A DNA stretch of 64,000 nt, from positions 310,001 through 374,000 of the forward strand of contig JASJOG010000017.1 of NCBI GenBank assembly GCA_030142905.1, given 5' to 3'. Positions 22,877-34,904 of this stretch are shown piece by piece. Every line of letters starts with the position of its first letter. Position 1 is the stretch's first letter. The notes beneath the pieces are model-generated. The model saw only the letters and a list, made by a program, of their open reading frames with translations. It had not been told where the DNA came from and made no database searches. The position numbers and the translations under genes were made by a program. Origin of the DNA: Heliopora coerulea. Its lineage: Eukaryota; Cnidaria; Anthozoa; Scleralcyonacea; Helioporidae.

Positions 22877-22912
22877 CCCCCTACAAGATGGCAGAAAAAC
22901 CTTGAAAAGGTC

Positions 22913-25900
22913 TATTGGATCGACACATACGAAAGACAGTTACCGGTGAATATCAATTATTTAATATTATTATAGGTTAGGGTTAGACATATAAATATCA
23001 AGTTTCACATCATGAAATGAATTACAATACTACAGAGTAAAATTCATTGCGATGTTATCCTAAAGAAGAAACAAGCTTACTTAGCCAAACACGCTGTACA
23101 GGTTTGTTGGCAAAACTATATTCCGACTTGTTTGGTCCACTGGCACTTGAATAATGTAATATTGTAATATTTAAATAGGTCAGGCTCTGAAGTCACAGAC
23201 AGTGCTGGCTAAATAAGAATATAGTTATTGTCCGTACCTTTTAAAACATATAAAACCTTAAGCCTTGATAGAAAGCTAACACCTCAAAATCGTCCATGTA
23301 GTGGTCCTTCTTTAGGTGTTCTATGTTTCAATGTTTGCATCAGTTCAGCGACGATTATAAATACACTCTAGGACTCCAGTTCGCACCAGCCTTCCAGGGA
23401 GCGGTCGCCAGCCTCAGCTGTGCAACGACACTTCACACCTAATCACGTCCAGCTGCTTTTCTGTTGTCAAACATGCGTCTAGGTAAAGTTCAATACGTTC
23501 TTGTCAACCTCATTGCTAATTACGTTGCTATGGCATGTTTATTACTTCATAACACCCCTTGAGATACCACCGACATAACACTAGCTTTGTTGGATTTGAA
23601 AGGAAAGCCAATAGACCAAGACCGTACTTATGAAAACCATGTCGGGGAGTCGCACACTCCGAACAACCTCCGTGTTCCTCTTGGATGTCAGGCACTGCTT
23701 GAAGGGTAAGCGCGGGAAGTACCGAGGGAATAACGACACGAATTCAATACGTCGAATTCTTTCCGACGTATTTTTGAAATTTGGTCGCGCAACGTAACAG
23801 TAAGTCGTACAGTTGTTATTACCAAAAGAGCTTGGATTAAAAACCGGATATAGTTTCCTTACCGTTCGGTACAACTCGCTGCTTCTAAATTGGTGATATC
23901 TATTGAGTCTTTTTAGTATACAGCTATTTATTAAAGTAACAATGAGAAAGTACAGTTGAGGGATGTAAATCATGTAATTCATATTACAATGCTATTTGTG
24001 ATGATGTCACGATGGAACTTTTTAATGATTGTTCTTACTGTGATACAGTCATTGGGGTAACTTTACGCACGACGCTTCTTTTAATCCGGCGTTTTTCGTG
24101 CTTTCGGTTGCAAACCCAACTAGTTACAATCGATACGGTGTTGTTCCACAATAAACAACTTTTTAGAACTTAAATATTTCATGAGAATTTTACATACCAA
24201 TCTTTGACCCATATCATAATTTATTTACCAAAACCCCTGAACCACAACAATGTAACTGAGTGCTTAGTTACACTGTATCAACGATTTTTGTGATAACTCT
24301 GGTCTACCTTATACATGAACGATAAACCAATGAGGTGGCACATGTTTGAGATTTATTTTAACTGAATATGTACCATATTGTGAGGGAAATAGTTCATTGT
24401 GGCAGGTTATCCAAGACCACCAGCTTTGTCGATCTGTAAACACTGGCTTAAAATTAGCTTCTGAGAAACATGTTCAGAGTATTAACTTTCCATTAATGAC
24501 TATGCCGAAGCGTAGTAATTGCTTTTCACTGGACAAAGAGAAATTATTGTAGAACCCTGCTTACTTGAATTACCAAGGGCAATAAGAAATAGTATGAGTT
24601 ATAAGGGGTTTGAGTTAGCTGGGCATAGATTAAATTTCAGGTACATATATCCTGTTAATGATCAAGGCAAAATGAATGCTTTGCTAAAACAATCTTTTAC
24701 ATTTTACAAGCAGATCCCCATAATTTCTGGAGCATAATTATTAAAGATAAGGCCATTAACCTGGGTAAGGGTGATGCAGAAGGAATGCAAGTTCCAAGTA
24801 AGCTAAGGTTTTCTGAACAAGGACCATGTGCTTGAATTACATTAATTTTACATACATCCTCACATTATTGTCGATAAAGATTAAAAATTTTGTCAAGTCA
24901 ATCAGTTATATCCTGACACTTTCAGGCTTTAAGTGACCCATGTTTTCAAAATACAGTCCAAATTAGCAGGATAATTTTGAGCCAAGGGAATATAGAAGTA
25001 GTTCAAGTTAGCTGGAAGTTTGATATAACTCAGTTCCAGTCATATAATGGTAGATGTCTGGAAAAATTGGGTCAAATTGTGCGAAAATTCAATTTGGTTA
25101 ATGGGGAGATCAAGTTAACCAAGTTTAAGCAAGCAGGGTTCTACTGTAATGAATTCCTAACCTGATAAGGTGGAAGCCCATCATGAAATACCAACCATTG
25201 TTTTTTAAATGTTTAAACATTAAGTTCCCCCAAATGTTTCCTGTACAGCAAGCATGAACCATAGCTTCCTCTCAAATTATACAAGCATTGGCTTTCAGCT
25301 TCTCCCGAGATTAGATTAGTAAACTAATGTACATGTAAGTTGCAAGTACATGCTAGCCAAGGCCATAGCCAGAGCTTAAAAATGGACAAAGCTAACACAG
25401 CCCTGTGTGGAGCAGGCTCCCCTTGAGAATGTGAAAATTTTTCACCCTTAGTGCCAAGTCATGTATCCTGAGGGTTACACTGTAGTAAAGGTGAAATTGG
25501 ACATTTTTAAGCATGAAAAAAATGTCTTTTAAATGTTAGCCTTGTATGTTTTTATTCATGCTATTTTAAGGTAAGGATAAATAAAAAAAAATAAAAATGA
25601 TATTTTATTGAAATCAAGCTGGAGATTCTGTGCCAAAAAATAATTGAAAACTGTTGGAAAATACACAACTTTGGAAGTACATGAAATTATTGTAGTTTCA
25701 TCCATTACGGTTTTTCATTATTTTCAAATTTTGCATCACTATTTAGTGTCCGCATTGTAATTGTCAAAAAATTGACTAAATAGATGATGTGCAGTACATG
25801 TATTTCACTCTACACGTAATACAAGTGTATTGGCCACCTTTTGAAAAGTTGATCTTCGCTTTAATTTTCAGGGCTTGAAATAGCGGGCTGCCAATGGCCA

Positions 25901-26209
25901 AATGCTGGTCAAATTTGAGAAATGGCCGACAAAAATAATTTTGAACTGCCAAATCAAAAATACAATGGCAGGCGAAATCGTATAGAGTTGTTTTTCTTTA
26001 TGTGCTTATCTCATTTCTTTATTTATTACTGCTCTCCTTAACATATTATCTGAGTCAATATTGATTGTCTAAAACACATTGAAGATTATTATAAACGGCA
26101 TTTCCCTTGGATTTTACGTGTGTTTGTGCATGTTTGTGTTCTTCGCTTTTTTCTTTTCGCCATTCCCGAGTGCAGACGCATATGTGTAAAAATACAGCGG
26201 TCTACTTTT
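22913..26209. other. No recognised gene or repeat
   Basis: About 3.3 kb of AT-rich sequence. A 133-codon open frame on the minus strand (23581-23982) has no known domain and no coding-like composition. A hAT-like single end (CAGGGCTTGAAATAGCGG at about 25869) has no partner. Confidence 0.4.
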
Positions 26210-27708
26210 ACACCTTTTACAGTTCATTACCAGAAAATATATTATCATTAACGCCAACCTCGAACTCATTAACGCAAAAATGCGTTCACTCTCAATCATC
26301 AATGAATCGACATTCATCAATGCTTTTGTCACGCTCAATTAAAATTTTTGCATAGGTGACATTCATTAGCGTAGATACGCAACCATGTACATCAAAGGGC
26401 ATTCTATAGCCCCAAAACACGACCATTAACACTATTTAGTGTACATTAGGGAAAATAAAATTTCAATTACGCAAGATACTTCTCCGGTCTGTTGGAAGGT
26501 CGAGTTAAGGTTTTATCGAATTCGGTCGTGTATAAAATATAAGGGAATAAAACTGTCATAATTCGTACATGAACTGAATTTGGTTAGACTGTTCGAACCT
26601 CTTTTATTTCGCCAATACGTCGATGACTGTTTTGCTATTTTTCGCTCAGCCCGACCTCGTTCTATGTGTTCGGCTAAGCCCTTCCAGGGCTATCTTAACT
26701 CACAACATTGAAATATGTTTTGCAGTGGGATAGAGAATAGTTCTATTCTACCTTTCTTGAACGTCTTGATTGATCGCACACACGGCTTTCAAACTCTGTT
26801 TATAGGAAGCCTACGTTCACCGGTTTGTTTATAAATTTTGATAGTTTTATTCCTTGTTTTCAAATTTTGATAGTTTTATTCGTCTGCACCTTCACTCAAC
26901 TGATATTATGAAACTTTCTCGTCATACCACATTTTTCCTGACAAGTATAATTTCAAGCAGTGAACCAACTGCAGTTCACAGACTTTGCTAACAAACATCA
27001 ACGTTTACATCTTAGACAAAACATATTTTTCAATCAAAGCTTACAATACACGGCAGTACTGGACTGCACGAAAGCATTGATCTCGAAGCCTTATTTAGCC
27101 GCAAAACAGCTTGTTTTTTTTCTCTGGGACGCGAAAGTCGATGTGTTAACAAAGTGCTGTGAACTAAAATACATGTTAAGATTCCATTTTGACCCTGCAA
27201 AAGACTGGACAACTGTCTTCAGTAGCATAATTCAATGTTGTGAGTTAAGACAGTTCTGAGAGGGCTCAGCAGAGCAGAACGTGGTCAATAGACCATGTTA
27301 AGTAGCCAAACAGTCATCGAAATATTTGCGAAATAAAAGAGGTTCGAACTGTCTAACCGAATCCAGTTTATGCACGAATTATGATAGTCTTATTCCATTG
27401 TCTTTTATATATTTCGGGATTCCATATAACCTTAAATCGACCTTGCAACAGACTGAGGAAGTATCTTCCGTAATTGAAATTTTATTATCCCTAATGTATA
27501 GTAGAATGGTGTTAATGGTCGTCTGTTAGCGCTATAGAATGCCTTTCGATGAAAATGGTTGCGTATCTACGCTAGTGAATGTCGATTGAATAAAAGGAAT
27601 GTATTTTTACGTTAATGAGTTTAAGGTTGGCGTTATTGACAGTATATTTTCTGGTAATGAATAGCAAAAGGTGTAGTATATTTTCTGGTAATGAACAGCA
27701 ACAGGTGT
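26210..27708. mobile_element. Fold-back element, long form
   Basis: Inverted arms of roughly 500 bp run from ACACCTTTTACAGTTCATTA inward past TTAACTCACAACATTGAA, leaving about 0.45 kb in the middle. The arms match those at 11553-11981. The right end carries an extra repeat of its terminal 34 bp (GGTGT at 27670-27674 and 27704-27708). No transposase; class not determined. Confidence 0.78.
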
Positions 27709-28069
27709 AGTTAGGTCTCCGTCAGCTCCTCGATGTGACCTCCACCCGAATGGCAACAACGCCAAAATATGGCCTTGTTTCGACTTCTCAGTTCTTTGAA
27801 AATTTATGGGCAGGTTTAAATCATATCCCTTAAGTCAGCCATAACTTTACAGTGGAACCTTATTTAGATGGAACTACGCCTCAACTAACAACGGTTTTGG
27901 CGTCATTTCTAAAGTCTCTCGCGAATAAAAGTTGAAGACGCTCGGGGTATCACTCCCACGAAGCTGGCACTATTTACTCCCGCGTTTTACATGTTTTTTC
28001 TAATTCTGTCAATCTAATTTCCATCCTTTACTTCCGAAATACATTATTCCCTTTAATTTCGTTTGTTGA
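27709..28069. other. No recognised gene
   Basis: A single pogo/Tigger-like end (CAGTGGAACCTTATTTAGAT, 27850) is present without a partner. Nothing else recognised. Confidence 0.4.
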
Positions 28070-28872
28070 ATAAAATTTAATTTCGTGACAAATTAAACGC
28101 TTAAATCTTCTTAAAGTCCATAGGAAAACTATAAGAATCGACGACGTTTCGATGCTACTTTACGTCATTATCAAGTCAAAAACTAAATTGTAAGCATGGC
28201 AGTCGGAAAGAAATCTATTCTCGTCCGAAAAGAAATCCATTCGCTGAAATCCAACGTCGCCGTCAACATACAACCCGTTTTCATAAGCAGAAAATTATCG
28301 CAAAATTTTGATTGTTAAGGAAATCATGCCCCCGATTGTGATTACACAATACGTTGTATATCTTTTCCAATTTGATTCGTGCGATGCAAATTATGTCGGG
28401 TGTACAGCCCGACACATGCATCGACACATAAGCGAACACAAGAATTCTCCCATCGGAAAGCATCTTGTCACGCAGCATAGATTGGACAAAAAGGCACCAA
28501 TTAACCACCTTTTTAAAGTTTTAAAGAAGTATAGAAGCAAATTTGAGTGTCTCGTTTACGAAATGCTGTTTATCAAGGACATCAGGCCTACTCTCTACAT
28601 CCAAACTGACTCTATTAGTGCTGAACTGTTTATTTAGCATTTCATTTAATATTGATACAGCTATTTAATATTCATTTTATCTTTACATGAGGACTACTCC
28701 CATAGGATTAACATATATTTTCTACTTTTTTACTGCATATATATTCTTAGCTTACAATTAAGTGTTTGACTTGATAATGACGTAAAGTAACATTGAAACA
28801 TCTTCGATTCTTAATTTTCCTATGGACTTTAAGAAGATTTTAGCGTTTAATTTTGTCATAAAATTATATTCC
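28070..28872 (+). mobile_element. 5'-truncated Penelope-like element B with inverted arms
   Basis: Arms of about 115-125 bp (28070-28195 and 28758-28872) are inverted copies with several differences. They share TCTTCTTAAAGTCCATAGGA and TACGTCATTATCAAGTC (left arm) and their complements. The outward strand reads ATAATGACGTAAAGT then ATTGAAACATCTTCG. They bracket a PLE endonuclease frame, exactly like element A. Confidence 0.82.
28308..28637 (+). pseudogene. PLE GIY-YIG endonuclease C-terminal fragment
   Basis: The frame contains MPPIVITQYVVYLFQFDSCD then ANYVGCTARHMHRHISEHKN, with GKHLVTQH and LKKYRSKFECLVYEMLFIKD, then TDSISAELFI to the stop. This is the PLE GIY-YIG domain (YVYL...YVGCT...R) with its typical C-terminus. 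The first in-frame ATG (28323) lies inside the domain, so the upstream RT region is missing. The remaining frame is unbroken. Confidence 0.83.
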
Positions 28873-28904
28873 AAATCATGTCTCATACGTAATTAAAATT
28901 TAAA

Positions 28905-29225
28905 GCTTATTATTCGGAAAATCGATAGTTGATTATGGTGAAAAGGATATCTCTGAATGTGAGCGATGGTTATCTGCGAAAGTATCCGAAGATGAAACTA
29001 CGATTTCCTGTGACGTCATTTCATTATTTACTTCTATACCAGTTGAACTTGCATTACAAGTTGTAAAACGTCTCCAAGAAGACAAGAATTTAACAGATCG
29101 GATGGAAATTTCTGCCACTAACACTTTAAGACTACTTGAGTTTGTATTGACAGTCTCTTCACATACAATGACAAATGTTATCAACAGATATTTGGATGTG
29201 CCATAGATTCTTCTATAAGTATTAT
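28905..29225 (+). pseudogene. Penelope-like reverse transcriptase fragment
   Basis: The plus strand reads ISCDVISLFTSIPVELALQV then RLQEDKNL and LRLLEFVLT, and after a frameshift FTYNDKCYQQIFGCAIDSSI. This is the PLE RT region around VSLFTNIP and YQQ.FG.AMGSP. The catalytic downstream block is missing. It ends directly at the hairpin 29236-29370. Confidence 0.8.
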
Positions 29226-29235
29226 ATATACCTAT

Positions 29236-29370
29236 AATAACACGAAGTAAACTTAAAATATCTTGTGCCGCTACTCGGAGTTTCACGCAACTATGCGATG
29301 ATCAGGCTGATGACCATGTGTGAAACTCCGAGTAGCGACACAAAAAATTTTTAGTTTACCTCGTGTTATT
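29236..29370. repeat. PLE-type head-to-head hairpin
   Basis: AATAACACGAAGTAAACTTA on the left is answered by the near-complement ending GTTTACCTCGTGTTATT. Inside, both arms carry GCTACTCGGAGTTTCAC or its complement. The plus strand reads CTGATGACCATGTGTGAAAC then TCCGAGTAGCGACAC, a hammerhead-like core. The other strand has CTGATCA in place of CTGATGA. Confidence 0.78.
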
Positions 29371-29687
29371 TCATACTGCTCTTTTTTTCAACTATTGAAC
29401 ACTCTTAATACCAAAGCCACTCTTTAGTTGTGGTTTATTTTGGTACATATATATGTAAAGTAACTTGGACTCAAGATCACATCACAAGCAAACCAACAAC
29501 GCACAAACTTCCTAGACTTGTCCCTCGACTTAACAAACGGCACTTACAAACACTACAGAAAACCGAACGATGAACCACTCTACATTGACCGCTTATCTAA
29601 TCACCCCCCTTCAGTTATCGGACAATTACCTCTTTCGATTAACAGACGCATCAACGCATTATCTTGCAACAAAGAAACGCTTGACGC

Positions 29688-32600
29688 CAGTGGCGTAACA
29701 GACTAAGGTCAGGGTTAGAGCAACTCCTAAGGGCCCCCGATCTCAAAGGAGCCCCCGATGAATCTATGATGACGTCATGACTTTAAAAGTTTAAATTAAT
29801 TAGAAGAAATGATATCCTATGATTCCTATCACACGATAAACCAAGGGAGTAATTTTCACTAACATTTTATTCACAATGATATTCGTGTTTCTTCTGTTGT
29901 TGCTGCCACTTCAAATAATGCGGTATATCACATAAGTGTATCTCAGGCGCCAATTCGCCAGCCGAACTCTGGTCAGCGGTCTTTGAGGGCTACTTTATGT
30001 TCGAAGAACACGATGGTCACAACGTTTGGCGGACGTTTGTTTTGCTAGGACGTCAGTTTGGTTATGGTAATTTCGCTGTTAATACAATTTCAATCAATTT
30101 TACTTATTTGTGATTGGCTAATGACATCGAAATTAACTTTTCATTTTTTTACTAGTGGTATTCAGTTACTGACGTCAGCGGTGTTGTTTCTCGAGCCTTT
30201 ACAGACGGTAAAGCAAATATTTGGCGAAACACGCGTGCCATTTTTCATTAATTCTTCTCGAACCGTGTTATTTCCTACACTATATTATGGCCTCAAATTT
30301 AAAACGAAAGTATAATTCTGGTGCATTTAAAAGAGCAGAGGAATATCGTAGGATCGAAGCTGCCACATCAAGTACGAGAAACATATCGTCTTTTCTTCAG
30401 ACCGAGAAAAAAGATGAATTAACGATTTGTCAAGGTGATACTCGGCTTCAAGGTAATTGTCCTGCCTCCTCGAGTGACAGTGATGGCAATGAAGATTATG
30501 GGAAGCAAAATCCTGAAATATCTGAAAATAATAGACGGAGTAAAGAGAAAGAAGCAGCAGAAAAAGAAGAGAGCATTGCGCCATTTAACATAGAGAACAT
30601 TGGCACTGCACCAGTACTAGAAAATGATGTCGCTATCAGCCATTCAGGTGATCCATCTTCAAGATTGAATTCTGTTAGTGAAAGATCTCAGTTTGATTTT
30701 GATTCGTCGAGACGTTATCGAGCAGACCGCGGCCACTTTTGCGAGACAATCAACGACGCTTCTTTAGAAATGGAGATTTTAGACCATGGACCATGTAGAC
30801 CATCTGGCCCTTTTGAATACAGAGATGAAGCAGGAACATTGGTCACTAATTTCCATGCCAGGTATTACAACAAATTTGTCGATAATATTTCAGTTCCAAG
30901 AGGCTGGCTTTGTTATTCCAACGAACTGAAAAAACCATACTATGAGGTTTGTTGGCTATTTGCTGATCTTTCAAACAACAATTACGAGAGTCAAAAGGCT
31001 TGGATAAACGGCATATCGGGTTCTACTCATAATATGTCTGCCAAGATCAATCGGCACGAAAAGTCAGTTTTGCACATAGAAACATCCGCTGTCTGTCTAA
31101 GGTGGAAATCTGGAAAAGTTCTTGATGAAGAAAACGAGAATGAAAAATACGCCGGAATTCACTGTTTTGGGTCAAAGTCCTGGAACGAATCCTGTCAATC
31201 ATCTTGACTTTGGCATCGTTAAGTTTGGCTTTCAGGGGGCACCGAGAAGCCGTGTCTGACGGAATATGTGAAGGGGGCAACTTTCTGGCATCGGTTGCAT
31301 TGGTTGCACAATATGATGAAGTCCTTTCCGAAGTTATTTCGCTTCCCGCTAAAGCTACTAAATATCTCAGTGCCAAAATTCAAAATGAGCTAATTAGTCT
31401 TCTTGCAAATGCGGTAACGTCATCACTTGTCAAAAAGATCAACAATGCACCATTTTGGTCTGTTATTTTGGATTCGACTAGTGATATCTCACGGGTGGAC
31501 CAACTGAGCGTTGTCGTTAGGTGGGTACAGGTTGAGGGTGAAGACTGTAGGGTGGTTGAGAATTTCATGGGTTTTGTTAAATTAAATGATGCAAAGGCAG
31601 AGGGTATAGCTTCTACTGCGAAGGAGTTCTTGAAGGACTTGGTTCGTCTTTTTGTAAGTTAACAGATCAAGGGTATGATGGAGCTAGTGTAATGAGCGGG
31701 ATTCACACTGGTGTGCAAAGTTCAATTAAAGAGATGGTCCAATCTCCGGTTCCATTCGTACACTGTGGTTGTCACAACTTGAATTTAGTAATAAATGATG
31801 CGGTTAGCTCAATACAGGAGAATGAACGTTTCTTTGGGCTATTGCGTGAGGTATTTAATTTCTTTGGGTCATAGTTGAATAGGTGGGACGAACTTTGAAT
31901 CCATGCTGCTCGCGGATCTCTCACGTTGAAGAAATTATGTGTGACAAGGTGGTCTTCGCGAATAGATGCAGTTCGTGCCGTCCGCGACAGATATCGGGAC
32001 ATTATGAAGATTCTAACGCGACTTTCTTTAGCATCGACAAATAAAAAAGAAAGGGACAAGGCTAGATGTCTTAACGAAAAATTAGGCAGTTATGAATTTG
32101 TATTATTTATCGTTATTTGGGAACGAATTCTCCACGCAATAAACTCCACTTCACGTAAAGTGCCGACTCCTAAAGTTGATCTCTCAGTTGTTGCAAGGCT
32201 CTTAAGCTGCTCTCTTTCAGAGCTAAGAATTCTACGGGACTCTTGGGACTCTGTGGTGCTAACGGCTTCTGCATTGGCCATATCATGGGATGCTGCCCTC
32301 CATTTTAAACAAAAGAGAAAAAGAAAGGTCAAGAGGTTTTTAAATGAATTGTGTAATGACGAAAATATAGATAATCCTGAACAAGCGTTTAAAGTGAATG
32401 TCTTTTATAAAACAGTAGGTACAGCTTTAATGCAACTGTGGCAAAGATTTGAGAGTCAAGACATGGTAACGTCCACGTTTGACATTTTATTTCCCAAACG
32501 TATGGTAAAGGCTACTCAGGAAGACTTTTTAAGAGCTTTATCGGCAATACTGAGTCAGTATCCAACTGATTTTACCGAAGACTTGGAATCAGAGCTCAGA

Positions 32601-33465
32601 TCGTTTGTTAACGAATTTAGAAAAGAAAAAGACTGTGTCTTGGATGTGATAAAATTGATGCTTGAAAATCGCGTCACTTCGTCGTTTCCAATGGTGTACA
32701 AGCTACTCGTTCTCTTCTTTTCAATCCCGACAACTGTGGCATCGGCAGAGCGGTCTTTTTCCAAACTAAAGCTCATTAAGACATACCTTAGATCAACAAT
32801 GAGCCAAGAGAGACTAGATCACTTGGCTATTCTATCTATTGAAAAGCTAAGGCCAGATCAATTGATAAGAAGGAATTGATTAACAGTTTTGCAAGTCTCA
32901 ATGCACGTAGGTGCAAACAGTTTGGCTTGTAATTGTAAAGTGTAAATGTTGGGTTTTATTATATTGCCTATTGGACATATTCTCAGACAGTGGACACTGT
33001 GTCATGCAGTCTCGCGTGGACATAAATGTAGCTTAAATACTTTGTCCTGTTCATTTTAAATGTCATAATTCAAAAGAAATAGAAAATGGCATTGTATTTT
33101 TTCATTGCTACCAGCCTATTTTGTGAAAATAGCATGTATGTTTGTGGCTCTGTTGTATAGTAATTCATTATTTTGGTTCAGCATTACCATAAGAATTGTC
33201 TCTGTACATTTACTAGATCTTGCACATGCCACGTTGGTGTTAATATCTACATGTTATTGTTTTCCATTTTCCTTATCTTTCATCAAATAGATGATTTCAT
33301 GTGTATTGTGAAGGTTCAGTTGCAAATGTAATCTGATTCAGATTTCAGACTCTATAACCTCTAGCAGTCCATTAAAGTCTTGAAATGTATGTCTAAGCTG
33401 AGGGGGGTCGGTAGCCCCCGAGGAAAATTCTCCTAAGGGCCCCCACTAGCTCCATTACGCCACTG
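29688..33465 (+). mobile_element. hAT transposon (ZMYM1-like, DUF4371 type), 3.78 kb
   Basis: The ends CAGTGGCGTAACAGACTA and the complement of TCCATTACGCCACTG are inverted repeats continuing into a shared CCTAAGGGCCCCC. The target duplication CTTGACGC is perfect (29680-29687 and 33466-33473). It carries a recognisable but broken transposase and interrupts PLE C. Confidence 0.95.
30287..32879 (+). pseudogene. hAT transposase with TTF-type zinc finger and dimerisation domain
   Basis: It starts at ATG 30287 (MASNLKRKYNSGAFKRAEEY). An acidic, low-complexity linker follows, then a TTF/BED-type finger region near 30780-31080 (ARYYNKF, YEVCWLFAD, KINRHEKSVLH). The DUF4371-like catalytic part begins after a frameshift near 31145 (SLAFRGHREAV, GGNFLA, VILDSTSDISRVDQLSVVVR). 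A second frameshift lies near 31655. Two in-frame stops (31872-31904) follow FVHCGCHNLNLVINDAV. The C-terminal dimerisation domain is intact (TVASAERSFSKLKLIKTYLR then LAILSIE) and ends at TGA 32879. Four breaks make it inactive, but decay is modest. Confidence 0.9.
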
Positions 33466-33670
33466 CTTGACGCTACAGCACCTTCATACAACAACGCCTT
33501 AAAGCGAAGTAACTTTAACGCACAACTAACGTGCGAACCACCGACCTCTAACGCAATCTCCAGACACAACAGTTCAAGACGAAACAGACAGCGAAACGTG
33601 ATTTGGTACAACCTACCATATAGCAAGGACGTTAGAACGAATATCGCACACGACTTTTTACAACTCATGG

Positions 33671-33900
33671 AACTCTTTCTCTTAAAACAATTAATTACAC
33701 ATATTATTTTAATAGTAAAGATCTCTAACTTTTATCATTTCTATTCTTGTACATAGTGTTTTAGCTGTAGATATTCGATTTTAATTGTAAATATATTCTC
33801 TTAATTATTACGTATTTTACTATACGGCCCTATGAAAAGCAACCCCTTGTTTGATGATCAGGTTACCGTGTCTAAAGATGTTTGAATAAATAAATAAATA
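33671..33900 (+). mobile_element. LINE 3' tail (5'-truncated CR1/L2-like)
   Basis: A 230-bp insertion splits the PLE codons between CAACTCATGG and GACAAACACT. It ends with AATAAATAAATAAATA, a simple tail typical of L2/CR1-type LINEs. No coding part remains. Confidence 0.7.
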
Positions 33901-34494
33901 GACAAACACTTCCCGCCCTCAAACAGACTTAGCACATTATTCAACAGACATACAGTGAGAGTGAGCTACAGTTGTACAGAGAGCATGAAAGCTTTCATCA
34001 CAAGACACAACAAAACCGTACTCCAAAAACAAACCTACGAAACTCAGCCGACTAAAAACACCGACCTACGCCATTGCAACTGCCGGCGTGCTGAAGAATG
34101 CCCAACCGGAGGCAAATGCCTACAAAAAAGCGTGGTCTACAAAGCTGAAGTCACTATTGCGGACAACCAGGAGTAAAAAGCCCATATTGGTGTTACTGCC
34201 AACGCTTTCAAAGAGAGATACCGAAACCACATGAAATCCCTCAAAAACCGGAAATATGCTTACCATTCCGAACTATTGAAATTTATTTGGAAACTAAAGA
34301 CTGCGAACCGCAACTTCACAATGAAATGGTCTATTCTGAAGCAAATTCCATCGTGCAAAATTGGATTGACGAGACGCAACTTATGCCTGGAGGAAAAATT
34401 GATAATTATGAAGGGACATAAGAAAAATCTGCTAAACAGCAGATCAGAACTTCTCACCAAGTGCCGACATGTAACAAGACACCACCTAACATAA
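33901..34494 (+). pseudogene. PLE C linker and GIY-YIG endonuclease
   Basis: The frame reads VRVSYSCTESMKAFITRHNK, then a Cys-rich piece CNCRRAEECPTGGKC, then VVYKAEVT. After one stop (TAA near 34174) it continues HIGVTANAFKERYRNHMKSL, KYIW-like LLKFIWKLKT, then NLCLEEKLIIMKGHK and LLTKCRHVTRHHLT, with TAA at 34492-34494. This is the PLE endonuclease with the CxC-type linker, broken by at least one stop. Confidence 0.82.
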
Positions 34495-34531
34495 TGTTTA
34501 AGAGTATGAATAAATAAATGATCTGTCAGTT

Positions 34532-34560
34532 GCCTGATGATCGCCTAAGCGCGTGAAACT
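34532..34560 (+). ncRNA. Hammerhead-like core at the PLE C 3' end
   Basis: CTGATGATCGCCTAAGCGCG followed by TGAAAC, 40 bp after the endonuclease stop. It has the CUGAUGA box, a CGC/GCG stem and GAAA but the strands of the other two stems were not found. It may be a decayed or half ribozyme; activity is not claimed. Confidence 0.35.
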
Positions 34561-34689
34561 CACATTAGCTACTGCAAGCAAAAAATTTGCCTTTGATTTG
34601 CGTTTTCGCTCTGCCTGTTATGGTATTGAGCACTCTAGATATCCATGCCATATCTGTGACACTTCTGTTACATCTATTCGGTTCATACA

Positions 34690-34745
34690 CGCGCGCGCGC
34701 GCACACACACACACACACATATGTGTGTGTGTGTGTGTGTGTGTG

Positions 34746-34819
<74 letters not shown>

Positions 34820-34820
34820 A
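34690..34820. repeat. Compound microsatellite (CG, CA, TG, TA)
   Basis: Runs of GC, CA, TG, TATG and TA in succession. The CA and TG runs are adjacent and complementary, so the tract can fold back. Open frames across it are artefacts. Confidence 0.93.
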
Positions 34821-34904
34821 TAGTACTGACAATGATTTATATCGGCGTTTCAAACAGTGCTCAATACCTCGGAGGACAGAGCAAAACAGATGTGTTAGAT
34901 AACT

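Larger units (their letters stand above)
20557..22912. mobile_element. Unknown 2.36-kb unit bounded by inverted repeats
   Basis: The left arm GACCTTTTCAAGGTTTTTCC is followed by GCCATCTTGTAGGGG and CATTGGGGCGAGCGCGCGG. The right arm is its near-complement (22912 back to about 22806), interrupted by a 34-bp insertion. Similarity weakens inward (ATGGCGGCTGTTAGTTTC against ATAGCTGCTGTTGTTTTC). No target duplication was found. It may be a DNA transposon with about 100-bp terminal repeats or a pair of inverted promoter-like segments. Confidence 0.5.
29474..34494 (+). mobile_element. Penelope-like element C, split by a hAT element and a LINE tail
   Basis: PLE coding sequence is found in three pieces: 29478-29687 (NFLDLSLDLTNGTYKHYRKP), 33474-33670 (TAPSYNNALKRSNFNAQL) and 33901-34494 (endonuclease). 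The first two are separated by the hAT element 29688-33465, the last two by a LINE 3' tail. The 3' end near 34532 has the core-like CTGATGATCGCCTAAGCG. The 5' part of the RT is absent. Confidence 0.82.

Noticed and set aside
25869..25890. A hAT-like end CAGGGCTTGAAATAGCGG
   Set aside because: Only one end is visible and no 8-bp duplication could be tested.
27850..27900. A pogo/Tigger-like end CAGTGGAACC
   Set aside because: No partner end and no TA-flanked unit could be found, so it is not reported as an element.
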